Below, piece by piece: positions 1 through 8,108 of a stretch of 64,000 nt of DNA (positions are counted from its first letter, which is position 1; every line of letters starts with the position of its first letter). Origin of the DNA: DATARH01 sp963778385 (GTDB taxonomy: Bacteria > Pseudomonadota > Alphaproteobacteria > ATCC43930 > CGMCC-115725); contig CAVZUA010000008.1 in assembly GCA_963778385.1 (NCBI GenBank), forward strand, positions 62,001 through 126,000, in the 5' to 3' direction. The notes below the pieces were generated by a model. The model made no database searches and was not told the origin of the DNA. It worked only from the letters and a program-made list of their open reading frames with translations. Position numbers and translations under genes: made by a program.

Positions 1-678
1 TTCGCGGCTGATCCCCGGCAGCACGAATTCACTGCGCGGGGTCAGCACCTCGCCCTCGCTGACCAGGAAGATGTTGCTGCCGATCCCCTCCGACAGATGC
101 CCATTATGATCGAGCAGCACCGACCAGGCTTCCGGATCCTGCGCCTTGGCTTGAAGATCGGCCTGTATCAGGTTGAGATAGTTATGCGTCTTGGCGCGCG
201 GGCTGAGCGCGTCGGGGGCGGTGCGGCGGATCGGCGGCACGACGATGTCGATGCCGTCGCGGAACAGCCGGGCGCGTTTCTTGAGGGGCAGCGGGATGCA
301 TTCGACGATGACCGTCGGGCCGGTGTCGTCCCACCCCTCGTCGCCGACCGCGTCGACACCGCGCGACACGCGCTGGCCGATCCAGAAATCGCTGTCGGGG
401 GTGAGGAAATGCGCGTTGCGCGCCAGCACCTCCTCGCTGATGCCGACCATTTCCTGCGGGCTGAGGCCTGGGTCGATGCGCAGGTATTTGAGCGAGCGGT
501 AGAAGCGGCCGATATGCTCCTCGAGCTTGAAGGCGCGGCCGTGGAACGTCCGCGTCATGTCGAACGCGGCGTCGCCGTATTTGAAGCTGCGGTCGCGGAA
601 CGGGATCACCACCTCGCGCTCGGGGACGATCTTGCCATTGAAATAGGCGACGCGGACGTTGCTGCGATTATCGCTCAT
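1..678 (-). CDS. Class IV PLP aminotransferase (branched-chain/D-amino-acid type), partial at window edge
   Basis: The gene runs off the left edge, leaving 226 N-terminal residues. It begins MSDNRSNVRVAYFNGK, as in the IlvE/Dat/PabC fold-type IV family, with FRDRSFKYGDAAFD near residues 27-40. The probable PLP lysine is K163 in SPRAKTHNYLN. These enzymes transfer amino groups between amino acids and 2-oxo acids in the cytosol; branched-chain or D-amino acid substrates are possible and cannot be separated from this part. The start ATG overlaps the stop of the upstream gene as ATGA, so translation is probably coupled. The same transcript also carries a class III aminotransferase. Confidence 0.85.
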   Translation of the reverse strand, partial: MSDNRSNVRVAYFNGKIVPEREVVIPFRDRSFKYGDAAFDMTRTFHGRAFKLEEHIGRFYRSLKYLRIDPGLSPQEMVGISEEVLARNAHFLTPDSDFWIGQRVSRGVDAVGDEGWDDTGPTVIVECIPLPLKKRARLFRDGIDIVVPPIRRTAPDALSPRAKTHNYLNLIQADLQAKAQDPEAWSVLLDHNGHLSEGIGSNIFLVSEGEVLTPRSEFVLPGISRE

Positions 679-1214
679 TGAATGGCCCCTCTATTTTGCA
701 GCCAAATTTGATCTTCCCACGTCGCTAAATCACAAGACCTCGCCTTCTCTTTTAACTTGGTGATCCAGGCTAGGTACTCCGTCTCACAATCGCTCTTAGT
801 CCACGATCCATTGATCCCAGCACTGGCCAAGACAATGCTATCAATAGGACAGTGAGGTGGTTTGGCGACTTTTCCCAATTTCCAGAGGAATTTTAGATAA
901 AGGTTGAACGCTTTTTGGACTGTTCCGTAGCGAAGGCGATCATCCTTAAGTGACGATCCACATGCCTTCGAGATATTGCCACAAATACGACGAATAGCTG
1001 CGCAATGATCGGATTCCGATACCGGAACCATATAGTTTTGCGCTTCGCTTCGTAGCGCTCGCATCAACTCGTTACGAAATTCCGTTTTAGATTTTTCAGT
1101 ACATTCGTCTGGTCGATATACTACGTTCCTTTGCAACGCCGCCTGAACAGCATTTGCAATTAGTATTTCCTCAAGAAAGCGATCGTCTGAGGGACGGCCG
1201 CAATCGATGCTCAT
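675..1214 (-). CDS. AT-richer orphan gene between two aminotransferase genes
   Basis: A 179-residue protein that I do not recognise. It has no signal peptide or membrane segment. Cysteines are scattered (RRICGNISKACGSS, PPHCPIDS, KSDCETEY) without a clear zinc ligand spacing. Its base composition is visibly AT-richer than both neighbours, which points to recent acquisition. It overlaps the upstream gene by ATGA at its start and the downstream gene by ATGA at its end. The hexamer GCTCAT (plus strand) occurs at both borders, 673-678 and 1209-1214, like a target duplication. It could be a small cargo gene or an orphan. The reading frame looks real because it is intact at 540 bp in AT-rich DNA and sits in a coupled operon. 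Confidence 0.6.
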   Translation of the reverse strand: MSIDCGRPSDDRFLEEILIANAVQAALQRNVVYRPDECTEKSKTEFRNELMRALRSEAQNYMVPVSESDHCAAIRRICGNISKACGSSLKDDRLRYGTVQKAFNLYLKFLWKLGKVAKPPHCPIDSIVLASAGINGSWTKSDCETEYLAWITKLKEKARSCDLATWEDQIWLQNRGAIQ

Positions 1215-2533
1215 CGCACACCCTCGAACAGCGGGGCACGGGTTTCGGCGAATTCCTCAACGGCGCCGACGAGATGGTCGCCGTCCGCCTCGTCGAGGGC
1301 GATCGACAGCGCCATCATGCCGCGCTTGGCGAACCAGATGCCGCGGGCGAGGAGATCGAAATAGAACAGTTCGAGCAGCCCGGCATGGCCTCTGGCGGCA
1401 TCGGCGGCATTCGCGATCGTGCCGCCGCGCATATGCACGCCGATCATCGAGCCGATGCCGGTGAACTGCATCGCCAGGCCCTTGCCCGTCGCGACCGCGT
1501 TGAGCCGCTCGCGCAGCGCCTCGCCCCAATCGTTGAGCTGCTTCGCCGCCGCCGGCGTGTAGACTTCGGTCAGCCCGACATAGCCGGCGTTCATCGTCAG
1601 CACGTTGTTGTTGAACGTGCCGGCGTGCTGGAAGCCGTCCTTGTTGCGCGGGTCGAACCATTCCATCAGACCGGTGCGGCCGCCAAAGGCGCCAAAGCTC
1701 ATACCGCCGCCGACATATTTGCCGAGCGTGGTCATGTCCGGAGCGATGCCGTGCACCTCCTGCAGGCCGCCGGGCGCAAGGCGCGAGGTCATCACCTCGT
1801 CGAAGATCAGGATCGCGCCGGTCTCGCTGGCCAGCGCGCGCAGCTCGGCGAGGAACTCGCGGGTCGCCGGGATGCAGCCGCTGCCGCCGAGCATCGGCTC
1901 GATGAGGATGCAGGCGAGGTCGCCCTTATGCGGTGCGACCAGTGCGCGGACCTGCTCGATATCGTTATAGGTGCCCATCAGATAGTCGAAGGGCGCGTTG
2001 ATCGGGCTGCCCTTGCCGCGGAAATAGAAGACGCCGCCGTGATAGCCGCCCTTGAACACCAGCACCTTCTTCCTGCCGGTGATGTTGAGCGCGGCGCTGA
2101 CCGCCATCAGGTTCGCTTCGGTGCCGGAATTGGTGAAACGCACCAGCTCGATCGACGGGAAGCGGTCGCGGATCGCCGCGGCGAACTTGCCCTCGGCCTG
2201 GCCGTGCGCGCCGAAATTGATGCCGCCGTCGAGCGCCGCGTCGATCGCCTTGCGGATCGCCGGATGCGAGTGGCCGTAGAGCCCGGCTGTGAACTCGGAG
2301 AGGAAATCGGCGTATTCGTGGCCGTCGGCATCCCACAGATGGGCGCCTTCCCCTTTGACCATGGTCAGCGGAAACGGCTCGGCATAGATCGCCGAGCGGG
2401 TGTTGCCGCCGGGCAGCGCGGCGCAGGCCTTGTCGTAGAGCGCGAGGCTCTGCGGGTGGCGGGCGCGATAGTGCTCCTCGGCTTCCTTGAGGGCGGCGTC
2501 GATGTCGATATTGGCGGCGTGAGTGGTGGGCAT
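1211..2533 (-). CDS. Class III aminotransferase, glutamate-1-semialdehyde aminomutase-like
   Basis: A 440-residue PLP enzyme, the normal length for the GSA-aminomutase/class III family. It shows the cofactor-site motif NSGTEANLMAV near residues 128-138, FDEVMTSR for the PLP-ring aspartate, and the Schiff-base lysine in TTLGKYVGGG. Residues such as DFLSEFTAGLYGHSHP resemble aspartate aminotransferase family proteins annotated as GSA aminomutase paralogues outside haem synthesis, so haem function should not be assumed. The start at 2533 is chosen because AAGGA lies about 7 bases upstream; the open frame extends further but lacks family similarity. It heads a coupled three-gene set with the orphan gene and the class IV aminotransferase. 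Confidence 0.88.
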   Translation of the reverse strand: MPTTHAANIDIDAALKEAEEHYRARHPQSLALYDKACAALPGGNTRSAIYAEPFPLTMVKGEGAHLWDADGHEYADFLSEFTAGLYGHSHPAIRKAIDAALDGGINFGAHGQAEGKFAAAIRDRFPSIELVRFTNSGTEANLMAVSAALNITGRKKVLVFKGGYHGGVFYFRGKGSPINAPFDYLMGTYNDIEQVRALVAPHKGDLACILIEPMLGGSGCIPATREFLAELRALASETGAILIFDEVMTSRLAPGGLQEVHGIAPDMTTLGKYVGGGMSFGAFGGRTGLMEWFDPRNKDGFQHAGTFNNNVLTMNAGYVGLTEVYTPAAAKQLNDWGEALRERLNAVATGKGLAMQFTGIGSMIGVHMRGGTIANAADAARGHAGLLELFYFDLLARGIWFAKRGMMALSIALDEADGDHLVGAVEEFAETRAPLFEGVR

Positions 2534-2881
2534 GTCCGATCCTTTCGGCCTCCCTTTTAGCACAGACCACGTCGCATCGGCCTTCGCTGTTATCGCTGTT
2601 TTTTGCAGGGAATTTACAGCCAACGCCAGCCCTGCCGGTTGAATACCGCCACACAAATCCAACTGTAACATGAAACCAGGGCGATATGATGGCGCTGTCT
2701 GGAAGAGGCGCCCTTGCTGCCTGAAGACGCGTGGAGCGGCGGCTGGGGCGATCATAGCGGCGGCTGTGCCGCCCGCGCCGGCCCCGCGCAGCGCCCGGGA
2801 TGCCATGCGCCCAGACCGTGACCCGGAACCTTTGCCGATCGCCGGCGTTCCCGGCGGTACCAGAACCTCCGGGAGAGTAAC
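2534..2881. other. Divergent intergenic region
   Basis: About 350 bases between two divergent genes. It should hold the promoters for the class III aminotransferase (minus) and the exported repeat protein (plus). I see no convincing operator palindrome, RNA gene or conserved short ORF in it. Confidence 0.4.
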
Positions 2882-3397
2882 ATGCGCGCATCTTTAACCT
2901 GCGCCTTAGGCGTGGCGAGCCTCGCGGCGATCGGCTGGGCACAGCCGGCGTCCGCCGATAACCTAAATTCGGTGATGCGCACGATGAACGCGGTGGTCAA
3001 TCCGGATGACGCCCGCCGGAATGAGGACCAGGCGCGGCGCGCGGGGCGGCCCGACGAGGAGCGGTATTGGCACAATTACGGCGCCGGGCTCGAACAGCAG
3101 CGCGGCGGACCGCGGCCGGCCTCCGCGGCGGGCCACGTGACGCCTGACGAGGCGCGCCGGCTCGAAGAGCAGGCGCATCGCGCGGGGCGCGGGGACGAAG
3201 AGCGCTACTGGCACAACTATCTGGCCGGGCTCGGCGGACCGACCCGCACCGATTATCGCAGCGAGGCGGGACCGCGAGACCGCGGGATCGGACCGGACGA
3301 GGCTTCCCGGCTCGAGGCGCGGGCGCGCGCCGAGGGCCGCCCGGACGAGGTCCGCTATTGGGCCGCCTACCGCCAAGGACTGGAAGGCAGGCGGTAA
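2882..3397 (+). CDS. Exported protein with three degenerate tandem repeats
   Basis: A 171-residue protein with a clear Sec signal peptide (MRASLTCALGVASLAAIGW, probable cleavage after PASA near residue 25). The mature part is almost entirely three repeats of roughly 40 residues, each built on a core like DEARRLEEQAHRAGR followed by DEERYWHNY and a short GL tail. The third copy is the most diverged (YWAAY in place of YWHNY). The composition is Arg/Glu-rich, with no cysteine after the signal. No family is recognised; helical periplasmic repeats are likely. GGGAG lies 7 bases before the ATG. It is followed by a palindromic repeat. Confidence 0.7.
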   Translation: MRASLTCALGVASLAAIGWAQPASADNLNSVMRTMNAVVNPDDARRNEDQARRAGRPDEERYWHNYGAGLEQQRGGPRPASAAGHVTPDEARRLEEQAHRAGRGDEERYWHNYLAGLGGPTRTDYRSEAGPRDRGIGPDEASRLEARARAEGRPDEVRYWAAYRQGLEGRR

Positions 3398-3414
3398 AAC
3401 TGCCTTCGCCTTGG

Positions 3415-3517
3415 CCGGGCTTGACCCGTGGGCCTTCAGCCCACGGACTTGATCCGCGGGCATCTACGTCTCAGCTCTGATCTTCCGAAATGAAGACGTG
3501 GACCCCCGGGTCAAGCC
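3415..3517. repeat. Family E palindromic repeat, left part, split by the IS1595 element
   Basis: The sequence reads GGGCTTGACCCGTGGGCC, a small hairpin, then a long inverted arm (GGACTTGATCCGCGGGCATC against the complement of GACGTGGACCCCCGGG). The right end of the palindrome continues after the IS at 6208-6222. The inner hairpin module is the same as the mini-repeat at 50211-50246. Confidence 0.75.
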
Positions 3518-3567
3518 GGCAATTGTATATTTGACACCACACGCGCCGCTAATGGTATTATCGCGCG

Positions 3568-3909
3568 ATGCAACGGCGCGTGTGGATCGCAACCGTATTT
3601 TTGATCACTTGGCATGGAACGCTAAGCGCTCAAACGAGTGCAAAGTTGTTTGAAGAAATCTGCGCCGACGAAAAGTCCGTTTCCTGTCGGCTATACCTTA
3701 ACGGATTTATCGAGGGGTTAGCAGTAGGTGAAGTTGAATTCACCAAAAATAGTAAGATAACTATGTACTGCTCGCCGGGGCGCGTTAATTTAGCGCTCTT
3801 AGCATCTTTAGCCAAAGAACATTTCAAGAGACGACCGACCGATGAAACATTCGGCTCCGCGCCTATTATTCTTGACGAGTTAAAGCACCTCTACCCGTGC
3901 CCCCGTTAG
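3568..3909 (+). CDS. Rap1a/Tai-like small exported protein (IS passenger)
   Basis: A 113-residue protein with an N-terminal signal peptide (MQRRVWIATVFLITWHGTLS, cleavage near SAQT). The mature part matches the Rap1a/Tai immunity pattern: a cysteine before LYLNGFIEGLAVG, MYCSPGRVNLALLASLAKEH in the middle, and a C-terminal LKHLYPCP with the paired cysteine. Known members are periplasmic immunity proteins against T6SS amidases, but many homologues are orphans of unknown role. Here it lies just inside the left end of an IS1595 element, without a partner effector in view, and its composition is AT-rich. Immunity function is therefore only a possibility. Confidence 0.65.
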   Translation: MQRRVWIATVFLITWHGTLSAQTSAKLFEEICADEKSVSCRLYLNGFIEGLAVGEVEFTKNSKITMYCSPGRVNLALLASLAKEHFKRRPTDETFGSAPIILDELKHLYPCPR

Positions 3910-4039
3910 GATTCTTCCGAGCAGGTGGCTTGGCTGGCTTATGCATCGGCGGCGTATCGAGCAGTCGTTTCACAACAGCCTTGAAACGTTCCGCGTCGTT
4001 CGGTTGAGTCGCCGCTTCACTCTTGTCATGAGGTGGCAT
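3866..4039 (-). CDS. Small basic protein, divergent from the DUF3800 gene (IS passenger)
   Basis: A 57-residue reading frame beginning MPPHDKSEAATQPNDAER, with FKAVVKRLLDTPP in the middle and a Lys/Pro-rich tail. The helix pattern DAERFKAVVKRLL followed by PP and a basic proline-rich end is common in short companion genes of DUF3800 proteins, which supports a real gene. Upstream in-frame ATGs at 4063 and 4069 are possible starts; no strong ribosome site decides between them. Its 3' end overlaps the Rap1a-like gene on the other strand by about 44 bases. Confidence 0.45.
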   Translation of the reverse strand: MPPHDKSEAATQPNDAERFKAVVKRLLDTPPMHKPAKPPARKNPNGGTGRGALTRQE

Positions 4040-4061
4040 CGTGCGCCTGCGTTCTGGTGGC

Positions 4062-4860
4062 ATGGACATATTCTACATCGACGAGTCCAACGACAAACAG
4101 ACCTACATTATCACAGCTGTTGCGGTCCCGTTTCTGCGAACCACCGGGAAAGTATGGCAGATCGTATGGCCTGATTATCTGGATGGCGCAAAAGACTGGC
4201 GAAAGCGGATAAATGACACAGTGAAGATACCCAAAAGCAAGGAACTTCATGGCGTCAAACTCGCCTCTGGTCGCGGTCAATTCTTTAAAGGAAAATACCA
4301 ATTCGATAGACCAAAAGCCGGATCGGTTTATAGACAAATACTAAGTCTGGTGGACTTTCTACCCGATGGTTCGGTTATTACCGTTGCTGCCAAACGGGGC
4401 GGCCAAGCTCTTTATGGCATGACGAGGCTTGAAGCTGCCTTGCACGCATTATTTCAACGTATGCGATCTCAGTGCAATGCTAGAGATGTTAATGGTCTAG
4501 TATTTTTTGATGGCGGCCACGATGAATACAGGAAATGTTATAGACGGGCACAAATATTTCTGCCAACTGGCAGTCAAGTTGCTGGGAGAGGGATGGGGAG
4601 CTGGTAAAATAAGCGATAATCTCCCTCTTGATATGTTCACAAAAGACGGAAATATGAAAAATTCCGCGCATTGCTATTTTACGCAATTGGCTGATCTAAT
4701 CGCATATGCCGCGTTCCTTAAAATAAAAAGCGAAAACAGCGCCTTGGAAGAGTGGCAAAAACTGTATTCATTAGAAAATTTGTACGATTCGTTTCCACGA
4801 GCAAAAGTTAATATGCGGGCACAGAAGGGTAGCAAAGATGGAATAGTACGGTTGAAATAG
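4062..4860 (+). pseudogene. DUF3800 protein gene, apparent +1 frameshift (IS passenger)
   Basis: The N-terminal part reads MDIFYIDESNDKQTYI, typical of DUF3800 (RNase H-like fold, first Asp-Glu pair), and reaches GLVFFDGGHDEYRK and IFLPTGSQ. The C-terminal DUF3800 half continues in another frame from about 4570: DMFTKDGNMKNSAHCYF and QLADLIAYAAF, the conserved QLADLxAYA motif. One extra base, probably in the G-rich run near 4583-4602, separates the halves, so the first frame stops at 4607. Sequencing error or programmed slippage cannot be excluded. DUF3800 proteins are often found in defence or mobile contexts. Composition is AT-rich. Confidence 0.7.
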
Positions 4861-4863
4861 AGA

Positions 4864-4889
4864 CTGCCGGGTGTTTTACGACCCGGCAG
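4864..4889. terminator. Hairpin after the DUF3800 gene
   Basis: CTGCCGGGT pairs perfectly with ACCCGGCAG around an 8-base loop, directly after the stop codon. There is no clear U-run, so intrinsic termination is plausible but not certain. The following stretch to 5175 is AT-rich and holds no gene I can support. Confidence 0.45.
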
Positions 4890-5175
4890 CTCCGGCAACT
4901 GCTCCCCCGGCTCGGTGGCCGGCTTCGCGAGCTGCTATAATCAAGTTGAATCGGACACAGAACCTTGTCAAGAATTAAGTTATTCATTTTAATCAACGTC
5001 TTACGAAGGAGTTTTCCACAAGATTATCTACCGACGCCTTCTCAGCATTATTGATTCTCAAGCCACAGCTCTTATTGGACAATCGCCAAAATAAGTCGCC
5101 ATCGCTTACGAGTTATCCCCATCTATGCTGCTCTCGTGCATAAAAGCGAACCGCAATTGAACCCACGGTGTCGGT

Positions 5176-6141
5176 TCAGAAGGGGATTTCATCGTCGATG
5201 ATTTCGGCTTGGCGACGAGACCCCCCATAAGTTAGCCGCTTGCCTTCGATACCCTTAAGCGCAGCAACGGCGCGCTCTTTGTCAGAGACGCCCAAGCCGG
5301 TGCGATGGTTGTAGCGGAAGTCGAATTCGCCGACATACCGCTTCAAATGCGCCGGGTTGACATGGTGATAGGTGCCGACGATGCCCCGCTTCAGGATCGA
5401 AAAGTAGTTCTCGACGGTGTTGGTGTGCGCTTCGCCGCGAACGTACTCATCGATGCTGTGATTGACGACTTCGTGCTGGAAGTCCCGGTGCATGTGCCGG
5501 TACTGGCCCGCGTCGTCGGTATAGAGCTTGGTCGCCTTGTCGATCTGCTGAACAAGGATCGGGCGCAGGGTCGCGGCGGCGACGCTGGCGACATGCCGTG
5601 ACCGGACGCGACCGTCGCGCTCAACCAGCGAGAACACCGCTTCTTTCCCATACGCGCCGCCGACGTGCTGGCCGCGCTTGCTCTTATGGCGGTTACGCTC
5701 TTTGCCACCGATATATGTCTCATCGGCTTCAACTGCCTTGCCTTCGCCGCCGAGCGGATCGTTCTCGATAGGATGAATGTCGCGCATCGCTTCACGGACG
5801 CGCATCGTCATAAACCAAGCGGTCTTGTAGGTGACGCCGAGCATCCGGTGCATTTGATGGCTCGACATACCCTTCTTGCTCGACGTGAGCAGGTGCGTCG
5901 CGAACAGCCAGGTATGCAGCGCGATATGTGAGCGCTCAAACAGCGTGCCGACGCGCACCGTGAAGTCCTTCCGACACTCGCGCTCGCCGCACCGATAGAC
6001 CCCGACTTTCTTCGTTTTGTACGCCGTGCCGACCGTGCCGCAATGCGGGCAGATCGGGCCATCCGGCCAGCGAACTTCCTCTAGGAACTCGCGGGCGGCG
6101 TCCTCATCGTGAAAATGCTTTGCGTCGAGATCGGCAGACAT
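5176..6141 (-). CDS. IS1595-family transposase (ISXO2-like)
   Basis: A 321-residue transposase. The N-terminal zinc ribbon is visible as CPHCG...CGERECRKDF. The DDE/N-type core has VEADETYIGG (first Asp), LYTDDAGQYR (second Asp) and NTVENYFSILKRGIVG (third acidic/Asn position). The start at 6141 is preceded by GGAG at a proper distance, with MEPI four codons upstream as an alternative. It is transcribed toward the passenger genes. The frame is intact, so the element could still be active. Composition is richer in GC than the passengers. Confidence 0.92.
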   Translation of the reverse strand: MSADLDAKHFHDEDAAREFLEEVRWPDGPICPHCGTVGTAYKTKKVGVYRCGERECRKDFTVRVGTLFERSHIALHTWLFATHLLTSSKKGMSSHQMHRMLGVTYKTAWFMTMRVREAMRDIHPIENDPLGGEGKAVEADETYIGGKERNRHKSKRGQHVGGAYGKEAVFSLVERDGRVRSRHVASVAAATLRPILVQQIDKATKLYTDDAGQYRHMHRDFQHEVVNHSIDEYVRGEAHTNTVENYFSILKRGIVGTYHHVNPAHLKRYVGEFDFRYNHRTGLGVSDKERAVAALKGIEGKRLTYGGSRRQAEIIDDEIPF

Positions 6142-6207
6142 GATTGGCTCCATTTCTGAAGCCAATCCTAGGGGTTTGCGGTGTGTGGTGTCAAGTATAT
6201 AAGTGCC

Positions 6208-6222
6208 GGTCAAGCCCGGGGG
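6208..6222. repeat. Family E palindrome, right end, with target duplication
   Basis: GGTCAAGCCCGGGGG continues the palindrome broken at 3517; its first nine bases repeat 3509-3517. Confidence 0.7.
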
Positions 6223-6247
6223 AGGCGGTCGTAATAAGACTTGGCCA

Positions 6248-7210
6248 TCACCCCGTATAAGCGCGGCGGCCGTGGTCGCGCAGCCAGAGGCGGACGAGGT
6301 GGCGGCGGCGCTCGGGTTCGGACCAATCCTCGAACTCGGTGCGGCTGTGGCCCAGCGTGCGGTTGTCGACAAACTGGATTTCGCCCGGCTGGAACTCGAA
6401 GTCGATCGACAGGTCGGAGTCCTCGAAAATCTCCAGCGTCGCGGCGAGCGCGGCGGCGCCTTCATTGTCGAGCGCCTCGCCGCGCATCTTGTAGCCGCCG
6501 TTGATCTGATGCGCGCTGAAGCGCGAGCGCAACTCGTCGCCTTCTTCGAACACCGGCGCCGAGAAGGTTTCCGGCTCGCCCTCGAAGAATTCCTTCTGCC
6601 GGTCGAACCAGAACGGGCGGTAGAGCCGCGGCAGCAGCCCGGGGTGGCGGGACAGCAGCTCGTTATGCACGGTGTGGAAGCTCAGCACGCGGCTGACCCC
6701 GCCCGATTTCGCGGTTTTCAGGCAGAGGAGACCGACGATCTCCGGCGGCGTCGTGTTGTAGGCGTTGTCGATATGGAAGCGGATTTCGATGTTGGTCTTG
6801 TCGGGGCGGATGCCCGTGCCGGGCAGCGCCTGTTTTCCGGTATCGTGGACGTCGTAGATCATCGTGCCGTCGAGCTTTTGCGCGACCGGACGCGCCACGA
6901 TCGACGCCAACAGCCAATACACGGTCTCTGCCTCGTCCTTTGACAACTCCTCGACCGGCAGCCGGTCGACCACCGCAAAGCGCACGCCGTGCTTCAGGAT
7001 GCGCCGCACCTCGGCCATCGCCGCGTGGCAATTGGTCATGTCGAAATCGGCGGGGCTGCGCAGGATGGTCGGCAACGGATGCGCGCGGATCTCATCGACG
7101 ACGCGGCGGATTTCGTCGAGGCAGGATGCGTCGAGCTCGACGCGGAAATCCTCGTCCCTGATGTCGGCGCGCTTCCACGCGCTCGCGGCTTCGATCCTGT
7201 GCTCGATCAT
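6248..7210 (-). CDS. TauD/TfdA-family Fe(II)/2-oxoglutarate dioxygenase
   Basis: A 320-residue protein of the taurine dioxygenase superfamily. Iron ligands are visible as the HxD pair in RFHIDNAYN near residues 145-152 and the distal His in VDNRTLGHSRTEF near residue 285. The closing arginine for 2-oxoglutarate is probably in RRHLVRLWLRD. Members hydroxylate small acids, sulfonates or betaine-like compounds; nothing here defines the substrate. The IS1595 element lies just past its 3' end and leaves the frame intact. It is transcribed alone. Confidence 0.85.
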   Translation of the reverse strand: MIEHRIEAASAWKRADIRDEDFRVELDASCLDEIRRVVDEIRAHPLPTILRSPADFDMTNCHAAMAEVRRILKHGVRFAVVDRLPVEELSKDEAETVYWLLASIVARPVAQKLDGTMIYDVHDTGKQALPGTGIRPDKTNIEIRFHIDNAYNTTPPEIVGLLCLKTAKSGGVSRVLSFHTVHNELLSRHPGLLPRLYRPFWFDRQKEFFEGEPETFSAPVFEEGDELRSRFSAHQINGGYKMRGEALDNEGAAALAATLEIFEDSDLSIDFEFQPGEIQFVDNRTLGHSRTEFEDWSEPERRRHLVRLWLRDHGRRAYTG

Positions 7211-7356
7211 CTCACGCCTCGCCCGGACATGCCGTGGAGATTATGGAGGTGCCACGAGCGCCGTGCAATGCGCACCCGGCCCCCGGCAACCCGGAACCGA
7301 AAATCCCGCGGCGCTGTTGAACCTGGCATAGAAGCTTGATTTCAAGGGAGGTTGAA

Positions 7357-7587
7357 ATGCGGGAGACGACACGAAATCGGCAGTTCGGCCGGTTTGCGGC
7401 GTTCGCGGTCGGCGCCCTCGGGCTCGTCGCCGTGGCGCTGCCGCTGCACCAAGCCAAGGCTCAGATGTATCTCGGCTGGGACTTCGGCAACGGCTTCGGC
7501 GTCGGGGTCGGTACCCCGCCGTCGGCCATGGGCTATCACTATTGCGGGTTCGTCGCGACGACCAATCCGTATTGCCGCAACTGGTAG
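7357..7587 (+). CDS. Small exported protein, Gly/aromatic-rich
   Basis: A 76-residue protein with an N-terminal signal sequence (FAAFAVGALGLVAVALP, probable cleavage at AKAQ). The short mature part, MYLGWDFGNGFGVGVG then YHYCGFVATTNPYCRNW, is glycine and aromatic rich with two cysteines that could form a disulfide. The start at 7357 is chosen because GGGAGG lies 6 bases upstream. No function is known. Confidence 0.65.
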   Translation: MRETTRNRQFGRFAAFAVGALGLVAVALPLHQAKAQMYLGWDFGNGFGVGVGTPPSAMGYHYCGFVATTNPYCRNW

Positions 7588-7640
7588 CGGGTGACGGACC
7601 GGCGGGGCGGGCGTCGGCGTGGCGCCGCCCGTCGGTTCCC

Positions 7641-8108
7641 TCAAATCAGCCCAAGCTCGCGCAGCTCCAAGAGCATGTGCTCGGATATCTCGGCGAAATC
7701 GCCGCCCGGTCCGCCGGGTGCGTCCCTCGGCGCGTCTGCCGGCGGCAGATAGCGCCATCCCTGAAACGGCCGGAACCCGCGCGGCAGCGTCGCGACGAAC
7801 ACGCCGTCGGTGAGGATCAGGCAATAGGCCCGGCCGCTTTCCTCGTGCTCGGCGCGGAAGCCGACGATGTGCTCGCGCGCCCGAATCTGCCCCTTCACCA
7901 CCCAGTACAGCGAACCGCCGTCGAGCACCGCCTCGGCGCGGCGCGGATGGTTGCGGGTATAGACCCAGCTGGCACCGCGCTCGGCATGGCGTTGCGCGCG
8001 CGAGCGGCGCAGATCTTCGATATCGGCAGCGCCGACCGCCATCTTCACCAGATGCAGCGGGCCGGTGGCTGGAAAATCGTCGCTGGTCTTTGTGTCCTTG
8101 CGCGGCAT
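7641..8108 (-). CDS. DUF1489 family protein
   Basis: A 155-residue protein matching DUF1489, a family almost confined to Alphaproteobacteria. Visible hallmarks are LHLVKMAVGAADIEDL near the N-terminus, TRNHPRRAEAVLDGGSLYW in the middle and PFQGWRYLPPADAP near the C-terminus. The biochemical role is unknown. The start codon shares one base with the stop of the upstream carboxylase gene (TGATG), so it is probably co-translated with it. Confidence 0.85.
   Translation of the reverse strand: MPRKDTKTSDDFPATGPLHLVKMAVGAADIEDLRRSRAQRHAERGASWVYTRNHPRRAEAVLDGGSLYWVVKGQIRAREHIVGFRAEHEESGRAYCLILTDGVFVATLPRGFRPFQGWRYLPPADAPRDAPGGPGGDFAEISEHMLLELRELGLI

Larger units (their letters stand above)
3518..6207. 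mobile_element. IS1595-family element with passenger genes
   Basis: The element is bounded by near-perfect inverted repeats. The left end reads GGCAATTGTATATTTGACAC and continues CACAC; the right end, reversed, reads GGCACTTATATACTTGACAC and continues CACAC, with 3 mismatches in 25. The flanking 9-mer GGTCAAGCC is repeated at 3509-3517 and 6208-6216, giving an 8-9 bp target duplication as IS1595 elements make. Inside are a Rap1a-like gene, a small basic protein, a frameshifted DUF3800 gene and the transposase. Passenger genes are known in some IS1595 subgroups. The passengers are AT-richer than the transposase. The target was a family E palindrome. Confidence 0.85.

Noticed and set aside
1211..2533. 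Calling the class III aminotransferase hemL
   Set aside because: The enzyme has the fold, but several motifs suit a paralogue and Alphaproteobacteria usually make aminolevulinate by HemA, so haem function is not supported.
1154..2560. Long open frames opposite the class III aminotransferase gene
   Set aside because: Typical antisense frames in high-GC DNA; the residues are Arg/Ala/Asp-rich with no domain, while the other strand holds a complete enzyme.
5040..5160. TTATCCCC-type sequences after the IS cargo, considered as DnaA boxes or an origin
   Set aside because: Only one or two weak matches, no cluster and no AT-rich unwinding region, and it lies inside an IS.
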